NCBI RefSeq assembly: GCF_036785885.1
Contig: NC_092326.1
Span: 41,750,287-41,814,286 of the forward strand
Reading direction: 5' to 3'
From: Coffea arabica
Lineage: Eukaryota; Streptophyta; Magnoliopsida; Gentianales; Rubiaceae
DNA: 64,000 nt
Positions 1-12,900 of this stretch are shown here, in pieces (position 1 is the stretch's first letter; each line of letters begins with the position of its first letter). Both the position numbers and the translations under genes were made by a program. The notes beneath the pieces are model-generated. The model saw only the letters and a list, made by a program, of their open reading frames with translations. It searched no databases and had not been told where the DNA came from.

Positions 1-579
1 TGGTTAAAATCTATTTATAATTCCCACTATATATCAGCCAGCCACTTACTTTTTGTAACCTTTCGCTCACAAGCTACTTAATTTTGTAAGTATTTTGACT
101 AGGCCAAACTTTTATTTTACCACCCAATCCAAACCTTCCAGGCCAAACTTCTACTTAACATATGAGTACTCTGTATTACTTGTAAGGGTGATGATTTTGA
201 ATAATTTTTTGAAAAAAAAAATACCATAACACTTTTTTATGATTTGATGTATGTGAGATGAAAATGTACGATGCAATCAGATGATTGTTTGCAGGAAAAA
301 GCTATTCAAACACAAGATTTTCTTCGCGATATACATATGTCTGCGCTCCATCAACAAAAGTTAATGAGTTCCTCAATTCACAATAGAAGGGTTTTAGTTT
401 TCCATCTGTTATGGCTTTGTAACTCCATGCACGCGCCACAGATTCAGCACCAATTTTCCGGACATGTTGTCAGGTTAACCTGAAGGGCAAGCAACAAAAT
501 GGCTATAACTAAAGAGGCAGTCGAAAAATATCAATATCCAAATTAATACTACCATAAATTGCAATATGATACTTCTGTT
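1..579. other. Intergenic, 3' flank of first MATE gene
   Basis: AT-rich sequence downstream of the stop codon of the minus-strand MATE gene. A short motif (GGCCAAACTT) occurs twice, near 102 and 142. Short open frames here show no family resemblance. The 3' UTR and poly(A) site of the MATE gene probably lie here, but no signal can be pinned down. Confidence 0.6.
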
Positions 580-3500
580 TTATGACGAGACATTTCCCCC
601 TGAACTCGAGCTCCCCTCTGTTTGGTCATTCCACTTTTCCAGGCGTTTCCTGGCTTTCTCCACCTGGCAATGGAAAAGGTCATTTTCCAATTACAGCTTC
701 TCTACTTGAATTCCAAGTATCAATTTACCATTTTCCCTCTTTCTTAAGCACAGCCAGACATCCCTTTGTCCTTAATATGTAACAACTAAGAACTACTGTT
801 GTTTGTTGTGGACCAACAGACAGGAGAAGACTTTGATTACTTAATTTTGTCTATATCATTTTGACAAAGTGAATAAAGAATATGTCCAAAAAAAAAAAAA
901 TTTCAGTGTTTATGCTGCATAAATTTCAAGGGATAATTTCCGAAACCTCCCCTGAGATTACTGACATTTTCACATAGCTCCCTTCAGGTTTAGAAAATTA
1001 CACCAATCTCCCTTGATGCAGTGAAATGACAAGAATGTCCTTCATTAAATAGATAATCTATACCATGTGATTAAACAAAATGGTGAAAGGAAAAAAAAAT
1101 TGTCACTACTACCCATCTTGCCACAAATTCATCAACTACTTATAGTTATTTGTTTCTCCCATCCCCCTTGAGTCCTATCTTTTTTCTCCTTCTTCCCATA
1201 ACCTGTTCCCACCAACCATAATGACAGCAAAGCAATGTCCGCCTCTCTCAGTCTTAGTAATTAGAACCTTTCGATTTTTCAACTTTTCTTATGCTTTGCT
1301 GATGCTAATGACTTGAAATTGCCAAATAATAAATTGAGGTAAGTAGATTTTACTATCAAAATAGATAGAGACGAAGAGGATACTAGCGATAGATTTTTTA
1401 AAAAAAAAACATATGGTTGGAAGGGGAAGAGGTCTAGATGAGGATGCATGCAATTTTGCCTTCTATAAAAATAAATTTTCTTGTATATTAACAGCTGCAT
1501 TTGGGTTTCTTTAATTGATTTGCAATAGTTGATAGTAGTTTGCTATGGATATCGAAGTTGGTCTAGATCCCTAGATGTTGATGGAGTATTACTAAATTGT
1601 ATGCTTTGCTATGTAAAAGCATTGCTCTTTGGTATTGGGGGTTGTAGGCTAGGAAATTGTTTTATGTTTGACAAGATGACAGCCAATGATATCACAGTTT
1701 GGAATTTGAGATTGGTTAATTTTGGATAAGGAATGAAATAGATGAATTGTAGAAACATTTGAGTATTTGAGGTGACTGTTGTAATTGATTTGCACTGAAA
1801 GCATTTGAGCTGAGGTTAGGAATTTTGTGACTGTCCAAATTTTGGGGACTAAGTTGGAGTGAATCTGGGACTCTGCCATACTGTAGGGATGGATTGAGTT
1901 GGGAATGCTTGATTAGTTGCAAAAGTGTATAAGTGGAAAGTGGTGACTAAATTATTTTTCCTTTTTGTTTTCACAATTTAATAGAAGGTTAGTTTAGGAT
2001 TATTGAAAAAGAATCTAGTAGGTTATTGGGCCTAAATGGTTACCTAAATAGTAAAAGTAAGGGCAGTAAGTATAATTTTGAATACTTGAGGGGAGCTATC
2101 CATAATTAACAAAAACTTTGGGGGAGGTTTCTGAAATTATCCCAAATTTCAATGAATTTGTGTAAATAAAACTTATCATATTGATGGGAAAAAGAAGGTG
2201 CTAATTCGACTGTAAAGGAAAGAAAATGGTGCAGGAGTTTCCCTTCTCACACATTCTAGACACACAAATGTGAAGCGTAATGATATGTATAGTATGTACC
2301 TCTGCATCCCAGTTGGTTCGACAAGTGACCCAAATTAAGATAAGAGTCTGCATGGCCATTCCTCCTGACAGTCCAGACCATATTCCCTACAAGCAAAAGT
2401 GGAGAAGACCAGGCATTTGCCCTTTTCCAAGATTTTATTTATGCCCACTAAACTTGTACTATGATAAATTTGAACAGAATCACAAACCTTAGCACCAAGT
2501 TTGAATTTGAAAGCAAGCAGTGTACCCAAGGGAACCCCTACACCGTAATAGCATCCAACGTTGACATAAGCTACAAACTTCTGCCATCCGCAACCAACAG
2601 CAACCCCTTCACCAAATTCACATGGAAAAAGAAAAAAGAAAAAAGAATCATCAGCCACAAGCTAGGACGAAATGACTGATAATTATCATCTATAACAGAA
2701 CTGAATGTTTGAGACATTAATGATATAGTAGCAGAAGTTTCAACCTCAAGTATCAATAGCATTTGTCTTAATGCATAGAGCACACGTTTTAGAGCATATA
2801 TGTATCATGAAGTATCTTGTCCTTGACGCTGGAAGAATGCAGGATTCTGAACTTAAAATTAGAGAGAAATTAAACTTTTCTGATTACCGGACAAAATCGG
2901 TTGAATGCCATTAAGAGTGATCGAAATTGCCAAGATCGGCATAAGCTCTGAGGTTGCGATGGCAATTTGTTTACCACTAGTGAAGGCATAACTTATGACA
3001 TGGCGATATGCGAGCACCAAAATGGCAACGGTCAATGCGATTAGGGATGAGCTTGCAGTCACAACCAATACGGAAAATGCAGCAGCTTTGGCATGTCCAG
3101 CTCCAAGTTCATTGCTAACCCTCACACTGTAAGAATAAGAGGATGAGTTCTTGATCAGATTCCATACTGTCTAAATCCACTTGCCCTTTTCATAACAAAA
3201 CAATTGTCTAGAAGAGTAATCCGATCCATCCATATTTTGTAATTTTTTTCCATATCATTTCAAAATCCTGCCCGATCGTGAGAAAAAAAAAACTATCTAG
3301 AATGCTTTCCGGAGGATTGATTACTGCCTTCAAGCAAGTATTAACATATAGATGACTTAATCATAATTAAGAGTTGCTTTTGCCAACTAATCACACATTG
3401 AGTGACGAAAAAGTTTATTTCACCCTCGGGCGAAGAATTTGTGTGGAAACATATCACATTAGAATACTAAAATGTAATGCAAAATAGGAATTAATATGAC

Positions 3501-5429
3501 TAGAAATCATTGTAGCAAATATTATATCTAGCAAAATTCAAAAGTCGGACATAAAGGAGAGGAGAAGAATTCTTGCCTGGCTGCTGCATTGAACCCTGAT
3601 GAGATCATAAACATACATCCGTTGATTGTCAAACTGCATATGAGGCCATAAATCTCTATTCAATGAGAAGTTTAGAATTTTATTGGAAAACCATATACAG
3701 CAAAACACTGGGGGAGACATCTTCAACATCTTCTCTAGTTAGAAGGAACAGGCACTATTCCAACTTTTTTGGATCATAAAAGTTTATTCTAACAGCACTT
3801 AAATTTGCATCATTTTCGTAGAAGGAAAATATTTGCAGCATTACTGATGATCGAAATATTATGGTTGAGGTAGCCGTCTCAAAGATCTGAAAGTCACACT
3901 TGTCCCTTCTAGAAAACGACACATTCAAATGGACACGTAAAACAATTAGATTACTACTGCATTAAGCCCAAAAAAAAATCTCAAAATAAATTGTAGCCCC
4001 TAATTAAAACATACACTTAAGTCTGGGTAATCCGCCAATTATATTTAGAGGTAAAGGGATGAGATACATATGAAATGCAAGCGAAAGAAAAGAGGAAAAG
4101 TAGTATTCTTTCAGCATACCAAATAGACACTGTCTCCAATGCCACTTCAGGATTTGGTAGTAAACCTGCAATCAAAACCATTATCTGGAAATACCAACAC
4201 TCTAGGCAGAGCATGACAGCTGATGCAGCTGACAGTTTATAGAAGCTCCATAATCCAGAAAATGCCTGCATGCTAAATCCATTCCAAGTCTTGCGACATC
4301 TATCACTCACCAGTATATAGACAAACTGAGGAACCACTATCAGCACCCACGAGAAACTCAACACAAATGCAGCACCCAAAAGTCCCCATCCGAATTTAAA
4401 CAGTGCGAACCATGTGAGCAACATGTGGACAGCCAGTGCAACTGCTGCTATGACTGCACTGGGGAGGATAATGCTCTGGGCTTGCAAGAACTTTTGTATC
4501 GGAAAATTGAAAGCATACAGGAAAATCTGAGGAATCAGGCCGTAGACGAATACAGCAGCTGCAGATGCAACCTCTTTTTTCTGGCCTAGCAAGAGGAAAA
4601 TAGGCTTGGAGAATATGTAAGCTATCATAAGAGGAATTGCAGTTGCCACAAGTAGGATAGCAGCTCTCTGCAAGTAAATTCCTAACATATCATACTTTTT
4701 AGCTCCATATGCTTGCCCACACAGGGTCTCCACAGCACTTCCCATACCAAGCTGCCAAAAATATTTCCATAGTAATTAATTAACACATATTAAATATTTA
4801 TGTTCATAAGCTTTTGCAAGACTAACGCTTTCTTAAGTCTTAACTAAGACAAATTTTTGTACTTGAATTACGATTTGGATTTCGGTTAGTAATTATCGAT
4901 TAAAGAGTAGAGAGAGAAAAAAACAAGATTTTGATGTCATGCACTGGCACGTGAATTCTTGCATGGATTATTTATTTATGCCATGCCATTAATTTTGTAA
5001 ATGGACACGTCAAATCTGCAAGCGTGACACGTATTGAAGGTTCTTGTGGTTGTCAGAAATCGGCAATGCGGTCATGGAGAAAAATTTCCAACTTACCATG
5101 AGTCCAAAAGCCAAAACTGAGAGTCCATTGTTACCAAGGGAAGAAGCTGCAAATTCAAGATTGCCCAGATGGCCACAGAAAACCTGTGTTGAAGTTGACA
5201 TAACGGAGTTGAGAAGGTATACTATGCATGCAGGTGCTGCAATTTGGAAGAGAGTCTTCAACTCGGCGCCGGTGGCCCACCAGAGTCGCCGGAACCTCGG
5301 CAAGCTTATGTCCGATAGTATTGCTTCAGTTTTGGAGTCTATTGTTGTTATGTGCTCCGATGCCGGTTGTTCGGATGGTTGCTGCTGCTTAGCATCATGC
5401 ACCTGATTTTCTTGATTATTGAACTCCAT
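580..5429 (-). CDS. MATE efflux carrier (DETOXIFICATION family), copy 1, 7 exons
   Basis: Plant MATE carriers are membrane antiporters that export or sequester flavonoids, alkaloids and other organic molecules using a proton or sodium gradient. The exons join in phase: 5429-5097, 4751-4120, 3633-3577, 3126-2888, 2606-2488, 2386-2300 and 663-580, giving 516 residues, normal for the family. Residues 1-50 form a hydrophilic N-terminus. About 12 hydrophobic segments follow. Family motifs include [12 protein letters not shown] at the start of exon 2, [10 protein letters not shown] at the start of exon 4 and VAVGCGWQ at the start of exon 5. The tail is [11 protein letters not shown], then Ser-rich. 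The set of motifs resembles the TT12/DTX40-like group; the substrate cannot be read from sequence. Intron 3 uses a GC donor. Intron 6 is 1.6 kb because a Mutator-type element sits in it. No lesion was seen, so the gene is probably functional. Confidence 0.93.
930..2143. mobile_element. Non-autonomous Mutator-type TIR element in MATE intron 6
   Basis: The element starts GGGATAATTTCCGAAACCTC and ends with a near-perfect inverse (GAGGTTTCTGAAATTATCCC). Exact 9-bp copies of AAATTTCAA flank it at 921-929 and 2144-2152. A 9-bp target duplication with terminal inverted repeats is the signature of Mutator-like elements. It is 1214 bp long with no credible coding sequence, so it needs a transposase from elsewhere. 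It lies wholly within the last intron of the MATE gene and leaves both splice sites intact. Confidence 0.85.
3575..3576 (-). promoter_or_regulatory. Non-canonical GC 5' splice site, MATE copy 1 intron 3
   Basis: The exon 3 end reads CCAG followed by GCAAGA on the minus strand. The matching place in the second MATE gene reads GCAAG followed by GTTAGT. The acceptor at 3127 is normal and the reading frame (AG plus T giving Ser) is kept, so this is a GC-AG intron. The surrounding CAG/GCAAG fits the strong consensus known for GC donors. No usable GT lies beside it. Confidence 0.85.
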
Positions 5430-5792
5430 AATTTTTTATGTTTATGATTTCCTTACTGAAGAATCTGGAGAGCTTTTAGTTTGTCCCTTTTGGGAGTAAA
5501 AACATCAGCCTTGTTGGTAATGGCGGACAATGAGGAAGTGAGAACTCGATTCTGAGGAACAAAACACAAAAGTGCGATTGTCCTGTGATAAAGGGGTAAA
5601 ATTCGGTATATATACTATAATTTAAAGAGATAATGTGATAATAATAATTATGTAGTAATGTTATAAAATAAAAAGGTATTTTTGTTAAATATTTATTAAC
5701 ATGCTGAGTTGAATTATCTATGGGTGAAATGATTAAAAGATAATATTATGAAGTAAATTGATAGTAATGAATAAGTTTAAGGGAATAAGTAA
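5430..5792. other. MATE copy 1 promoter region
   Basis: The 5' flank between the MATE start codon and the Harbinger element. It contains the TATA-like run and AT-rich DNA, and no gene. Confidence 0.5.
5607..5614 (-). promoter_or_regulatory. Putative TATA box of MATE copy 1
   Basis: TATATATA about 180 bp upstream of the start codon, in an AT-rich stretch. The spacing is plausible for a plant core promoter with a 5' UTR of about 150 nt. There is no other support. Confidence 0.35.
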
Positions 5793-7660
5793 GAGCAACT
5801 GCAGCGCGGGTGCAATGGAGAGCCATTATTGGAGCCGTGTCATGGAGATTACACGCATGATGCGTGTAATCCATTGAAGATGGGACTCATGATTAAATGT
5901 AAAATAATTCTAGTCACCAACGGTTATATCCAATATTTGCTTCAACGGTAAATTTGCAAGCACACAACACATTTTAGCTTTCTAATGGTTATATCCAACG
6001 GTTAGATTTTAGCCTTCTATATAAACACACAACACTTTTTTTAAAACATATCTCACTATTCTACTCTATTATTTCTTTTACTCTCTCACTCATTTAATTC
6101 ATTTTTTGTGATTATGGATGAAAATTTTAGTAGTTTTACAAATATGTTAATTGCTCCAAATATAGAAAATTCATCATCCTCACAAAATCAAAACCCTCAA
6201 AATTTTCCAAATTACCCATTTTCTGGTATTCCTACAAATGTACAAAATTATGCATTTCCCCCAAATTTATCCACTTGCAATCATCCATCAAATTTTCAAA
6301 ATCTGCCAAATTTTTCATGTCCAATTCCCATGTATCCCCCACCTCCTTATTTTAATCCAAATATGGGAAATCACTACACATCGGGGTATTATAACTTTGG
6401 TATGGGTTATGGAGGCTCAAGTGCTCCGTCGGAGATAAGGAAGGATTTTGATTTTGCCGGCCAACAACAAAATACTACATCAACGGAATCAATGCCGGAC
6501 TCTCAATTTCCACCATATTCAACACAACGTGGGCTAGATAACATTACTCTCACCAATGAGTCAATGGAAGAATCTGATTATAAACGCGTTCCATGGAGTG
6601 TGGATGATGACAAGATACTTGCAAGTGCTTGGCTCACAATTTTTAATTGTAGCATTGTGGGTAATTCTCAAAATGAAGAGAGTTTTTGGAAATGAGTCAC
6701 GGAATACTTCAACGAGAATCGGCAATCTGGGCCGCCAAGAAAATATAAAGCTGTGAAATCACATTGATATTGGTTGAGTCAAATGGTCAATGAATTTAAC
6801 CAATGCTACAACAAATTGGTTGGAGAACATTATAGCGGGTGGAATGATGATCAAATCAAACAACATGCACGAGAGCTTTTTCACCAGAATAAGAATAAGC
6901 ATTTTGTATATGAACATGTATGGGTGATGTTGAAAATTGATCCGAAATGGAAAGCAAATACTCCTATGCAGCGTTCTTCAAAAAAGGTAAGGACTGATGA
7001 AAGCGGGGCATACACTTCTTCATCCAATGTGGATTCAAGTTTTGACATCGATGATAGTGAAGTTCGTCCACTTGGTCAAAAAGCAGCAAAAAAGGAAAAG
7101 AGAAAGGAAAAATCAAAAACGAATGAGCAAGATGTTGATGGAGAACTTAATCAAATCCGGAGGATGTTGAAAAAGCACAAAGAAGAAAAATTGCAAGCTA
7201 TGGAAAACTTAGCAAATAAGTTAGACAATTATAATTTTGGAAGTGATTATGAAATCTTATTGAAGGATACCCCAGGCATGTCCGAGCAGCAGCTTAAAAT
7301 TCATGAGCAAATGTGTTCCATCCTAAAAGTCAAGTATAATATTCCTTAGTTTAGCTTTAATTTCATTGTTAGTAATGTAATTTTTTAATTTTCCATTTTA
7401 CATTTAAGTGATTAATAAAAATTTGTTTGCACTATGTACTTTTATAGTTAATTTTGCATTTTACTATTTTTATTACAATATTAAAACTAGCCGTTGGAAA
7501 CTAGCTCTAATAAATATTTGATTTAATTGTGGACCCATGCTATTACAACTTATGGAGTGTAATCCATTGTCAGTGAAAGTGTAATAAAAGAGGAGAAAGT
7601 GGAATGCTGACGTGGCATGTGAATTACACTCCACAAGGTGCAATAGCATTGTGGATGCCC
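5793..7660 (+). mobile_element. PIF/Harbinger element carrying ORF1 only
   Basis: The left end GAGCAACTGCAGCGC and the inverse of the right end, GGGCATCCACAATGC, agree at most positions, with most differences being transitions. TAA flanks both sides (5790-5792 and 7661-7663), the 3-bp target duplication typical of PIF/Harbinger. The 1868-bp element holds only the Myb/NAM-associated ORF1 gene. No DDE transposase reading frame is present, so the element is non-autonomous. Confidence 0.75.
6108..7349 (+). pseudogene. PIF/Harbinger ORF1-like protein (Myb-like / NAM-associated), two stop codons
   Basis: One frame runs through this region, interrupted by TGA at 6693-6695 and 6765-6767. An Asn/Pro/Phe-rich N-terminus is followed by a Myb/trihelix-like region (VPWSVDDDKILASAW, then FWK-stop-VTEYFNENR, then KAVKSH-stop-YWLSQMVNEFNQCY). 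After it come a Lys-rich linker and a C-terminal NAM-associated region with a predicted coiled coil (LNQIRRMLKKHKEEKLQAMENL is only part of it). Plant genes of this type are often mislabelled 'glutathione S-transferase T3-like'. In active elements ORF1 binds DNA and helps the transposase. Both stops are one transition away from likely CGA and TGG codons, as expected from decay of methylated DNA. Confidence 0.8.
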
Positions 7661-7663
7661 TAA

Positions 7664-9922
7664 TAATAAACCTTATTATTATTATTATTGATACATGGTT
7701 GCATGTATTAGTATGATATAGATATCGTAATTACGGTCACTCTATATGGTTGATTATAGCCTTAGGATTTTGAGTTCTATATATAATCGGATATTTTCAT
7801 AGTTTAGTATTAGAAATTTGAGTTTTATAATTTTTTTGTATTTTCCAAATTTTCTATATATAATAGGATTTTTTTTGTACTACGCTCTAAATTTATACAA
7901 GGTAAAATCTTCTTGTTCTTTTGAGTATTTCTTTGCCTAAAAATCCAAATTTCTTATAGAAATGATATAAATTTGTGAAAGAAGATTTAAGAACCAACAT
8001 GTTGAGCAATAGACTTCGAAATTTTTGTTCACAAAAATTCTATATCTATATTCACGAGGGAAAAAAAAGGGAAAACATCCAAAACTTTCAAGATTAATCT
8101 TTCCTACACTGTCAGCATTGGATGAATGACAACCATGCAAAATTTGAATATCACACATATCATAAATCAAACGATGTTAGTGTATACACTGTCAGTGTAT
8201 ATAAGATTTACTCAAACTTTCTTTTGGGAGAGGAAATTTAGAGACAAATGAGTTTGGGAGTTTAGATCACATCATAGATCCAAATACCAACCGAATCCAA
8301 AGGTGTCGACAAAAGCCCATAATTTTGTCCACTTTACAGTATAGAAGCTGAGTCTCCAAAATACGCTGCTCTTCCTTTCCGTTGTGCAGCGGACGAAATC
8401 AACCATCCACTCCATGAGACAAATCAACATGGCAACTAAATCGGTTTTTAGTGTTTTTGAGTAATTGATCTTGTTTCAACCTTTTCTATCATAGACTGAA
8501 ATTTAAGGTGTAGGCAAAAACGCCATTATCCAATCTATTATTCATTTTTGCGGGCAAAATCATTAATTTTTTTAAATAAACTACGCATATTTACGTTCGT
8601 CGTACGATTTACGACTAATTCTGCTAGAACTGGAAATTCATCCCTCTTTGAGAAAACTCATGATGGGCCACTGGGTTGTGGTGTCGTGTGCGTGGACTAA
8701 ATTCATCATTCGAAAAGATAACTCAAATTGGGCCACTGAATTGTGGTTTTATATACGCTCTGCACCAAACTTTTGACAAGATTCAAACTCACACCAACTG
8801 CACGGAACTAGAATGGACAATATCAGGGTGTCAATCAGGTCAGGTTTCATGACCCGAACTTTAGCAAATTCACGCTTGTCGCAGAAAATAAATAGTAAGA
8901 CTTATGGATTTTCGAGCTCAAGGATAGATTAAAAGGTTCAAATTCAATTCATACTTTAATACAAATTTTAAGGTTACATCGGGTTCAGCTAAAATTCATA
9001 ATTCAGTACATAATTGTATTTAATCTACTAATATTCATAAATTAATATATAAATCATTAATATTTTTATGTTATATTATGTAAAATTATATACTATATAC
9101 ATCATTTTTTATACAATTATACATATTAAATATGTAATTATGCATATGCATGGTCCGGATCTTAATAAGGCTTGAGTTGAGTGAAATTCAACCTGGACTC
9201 ACATTTAATTCGTGCTTATTATTCAGATTTAAACTCTAACTCACCCCATTAAACGTAACACTCATAGAATTTTTTTGGAGCCGAACAGGCTCTACAAGAA
9301 GAGTGAAAAGGTGAAACTACCACTGACACTGATTAAACCTAAAAGTGGCAATGCACAAGCAGTGATATCCAGTCTGATTTTAAGAAATTGTAGACAAAAT
9401 CAAGGCTGAGGGCTGCAATTATGCCAATTCACCCATGCAAATTTAGAGCAATTGCCGTGTTTGTGAAGAATGCTTGACTGATACTATATGTAGATGTACA
9501 ACAGTACAAGCTGTTGCTTTGGCAAAGGCGATAAAAAGACATGATACTCAAAATGGGGTGTCATTTTCTATATTTCCAAGTGGTAGAGTCGTTTTTTTTT
9601 TTTTTTTTTTGTGTCAAAAGGTGAATCTTGTAGTTGGTGAACTTGTATCAAGTACAAGATTCACCACTCCACTTATTGAAATGAACTTGTACCTAGTACA
9701 AGAATTACCACTTGTAGAAAAAACACAGCCCATATAACAAGAATTACCACTTATAGAAAACAAGGTGAATCTTTTTTGTTTTCTCCTCTACAAGTGCATT
9801 TTTTATTTATTAGATATGGCAAAGTATGTTTACAAAGCAATTCCTGGCCCTATGCACCCTAACTTGTTCTATATATAACAAGTAGCTCAAACTAGCATTT
9901 CAAATACCATATCCCTTTATTT
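7664..9922. other. Intergenic, no gene seen
   Basis: AT-rich DNA without a convincing coding region. It contains a diverged local duplication of a 'gggccactg(g/a)(g/a)ttgtgg' segment (about 8655-8750), a 21-bp T run near 9591-9611, and short repeated segments around 9630-9770 (acttgta...agtacaag, gaattaccactt). A GTATACACTG(T)C motif near 8180 recurs near 13910. Confidence 0.5.
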
Positions 9923-9927
9923 CAAAT

Positions 9928-12900
9928 TGTCATGCCCCATTTTTTGAAAAAATAATAATATTAATAAAATTTAAGGTGTTAGAAAAATGAATTTTTGATT
10001 AATTTTTATTTGAAATTAGTTTTTTTGTTTTAGAGAATAAATAAAGAAAAATGGCCTAAAATGGGACTTAAAAGTGCGACGGTTTTGACCCAAAATAATA
10101 GTTTAAAAGGGTTTTCAAGCAAACATAGGAGTCGCCACTTAGTATTGAGTTAAGGTGTATCAAGTCACCCAAAATATGTTTTTTAAATAAAACAAATAAA
10201 TAAAACCCTTTTTAGACGACTCCAGATTTTCGAAAAACAAGAGAAAAGAGTTCGGGAGTTACAATTAAAGAAAAGAAAGGCAATGATTTGACAGAATCAA
10301 ATTTAAGGCACCCTTTCAATCTAGCCAATGTTAGTTGCGAGATTTAGTCGAAAATTTTCTTAATCTAACGTATAAAACTTATCACATTTGGATGTTTCTA
10401 CATGGATACAAATCTAGACCTAAAGGATATCGAGAGGGTCGAAATATCTTTTTAAAATTTAATTGGTGCAAATCATATTAATTATGATGTCCAAAATAAA
10501 TTTTAGAAGAGGTCATGAAAAATGCAAAAGATTGGATTCAAAAAGAAATTATAATATATAGGTAAATATACATGATCTAAAAAGGGGGAGTGCAACATAA
10601 TGGATAGTGGTTGTTAAAATTCGTGATTCAAATTTTCCTTCTTATAGAGGGGATGAGAGCGTGCTAAGGGTAAGGCTAAGAAGCCACACTTGATAATTTT
10701 TCATATTCGAAGGGTGACTCCCCTAACTTAATCAAGCAAATAAACTAGCCTACTTCTAATTTCTTAAATGGAATGCAAGTCTAAATGTCATGTTTTGCGC
10801 ACATAGGGATAAGGGAGATAATAAATAGCAGGAAGACAATGCAAGATGAGAAAAGACCCTAAAAATGCAAAACATATATGAAATGCGATGAATATCACGT
10901 AAAAATGTGAATCTAGCACGAAAACGATCTAACAGGTCTAGCATTAGACTAACCAATTTCTATAAACTTTCACTAGCGTTAGACTAGCGAGAAATCGGGA
11001 AGAAAAGTTACAACTAGCATTGGACTAGTATGGTGATGTCATGCATTTATTATAGCTAAATAAATCATATGAAACATAATTAAAATAAATAAACACATAA
11101 ATCACATATAGCACGTAACACATAACCATGATATCTAAATGCAAAAACCCTAAAGAAAGCGAATAAACACATACGCATACAAACATGCAAGCACACAAGC
11201 AAATAAACGCAAATAAAAGCCTAACTATTATATTCGAAGCTCTAACTACAATTTAAAGGGGAAATTTTAAAAAATAATAACCTAATTATTACATTTATCT
11301 AACTAATTACATTTTTGGCAAAATTAAAATCTATCTATTACATAACCTAACTAAATACATGTCTTGTGAGCATCTATTTATTATAATTTGGCATTTAAAT
11401 GCCTCTCAAATAATCATCAAAATTAAATAAAATAAATAAAACTTAAAATAAATAAAATGTGTAATTAAAAGAAAAGACATTCAAAGCATGCAATTACACA
11501 TAAAAAACACACGTAGGAGCACATAAAAGGATTAAAAATAATAAAAGAAGGTACCTCCCTTAAAGTAGTGGTTAAATGAGATTGAATTTGTCCTATTTAT
11601 ACTCCAAAATCAACAAAATGGTCAAAACATCAATTTAATTAACAAATAAATTATAATGAAATGAAATAATCATGAAATCTATCAATTAAAATCATTTAAA
11701 TGAAGTATAATTAACAATTAAAGAAGATAAGCAACTTGTATTTAAGAAATCAAAGTTATTAGAGACCTAATTGTAAAAATTGAGAAAAAATTTTTGAGGT
11801 TAAAATACAATTATTATAATGATTAGGGGCCACAATAAAAAAATAAAGTTTAGGAACCAAAATGTAATTAAAATAGGGACCTAATTGAAAGCAATCCAAA
11901 GTTTTAGAGCCACAATAAAAATACCCGAATTTGTTATCATACTTCTTAAGAAAACAGGCCACTGGGCCATTCTTTGCTTCTTCTTTGGACCAAAAATCAT
12001 CTTAGCCCAACAGAAGACCATAAGAAAAAGAGCAGGCTGGCCTGCCATTTGCTAATCCAACCCAATAAAAAATGTATGGGCTTCAACTGCTAAGTCCAGA
12101 TCATAAACCCAAAATAAAACTCAAAGCCTTTTGTCAAAACCAAATAGAATAACATTTACCCAAATCTCAACTTCTTACTATTAAACCCAACAGAATATTA
12201 AATCAATTAAAAAATATGTAACCCTAATTTATATCCTAAAATCTAGAATTAATCTACCAAAAAAAACCACATAAAATATAAAAGGAGGATTAAAACTTAA
12301 AATGGGAAAAATTGGTTTGAATTTTCCAAATTTTGGGCCACAGTGAAATTAGGCAAAAGTTTGGGGCCAAAAATGTAATTTTTCCAGATTCTTCATGCAT
12401 CATCTTCGTAGCGTCGGCAACATTTTTCCGCAACTTCCTTCTTATTCAACCCAGATGTGTTCATGCAAAAAAAAACTCAAACAAGACCCATCGATTCATC
12501 AACCAAAACCCAGCGCAAGAAATTTGGCCCATATTTATTAACAAAACCCAACTACAGATTCCATTTCTTGAAGATCAAACGAAGAAAGACAAAGAAAAAC
12601 AAGAAGAACGTGAAGTCAGCTCATGGTGGAACCAAGGAATAGATCCACCGAATGCTGAAGATTTTCTGATCAAATCATTGTAGGATCTTCAAACCTTTTT
12701 GAGCAAATTCCAACCATCAAGACAAACCACTCAATCATGTGACAAGTCACAAAAAATCTAAGAACTTAGTTCAAGCAAACCAACTCACATAATGACTCAA
12801 CAACTTCATGAAATAAAGTTAAATAATTTAAGGAAGAAAGCTATCATTACCTACCAATGATTGGGGTTCGAATTGATGTGAGAAAAGCTGAAGAAAAATT

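Noticed and set aside
5044-5406. 120-codon plus-strand open frame
   Set aside because: Antisense shadow of MATE copy 1 exon 1.
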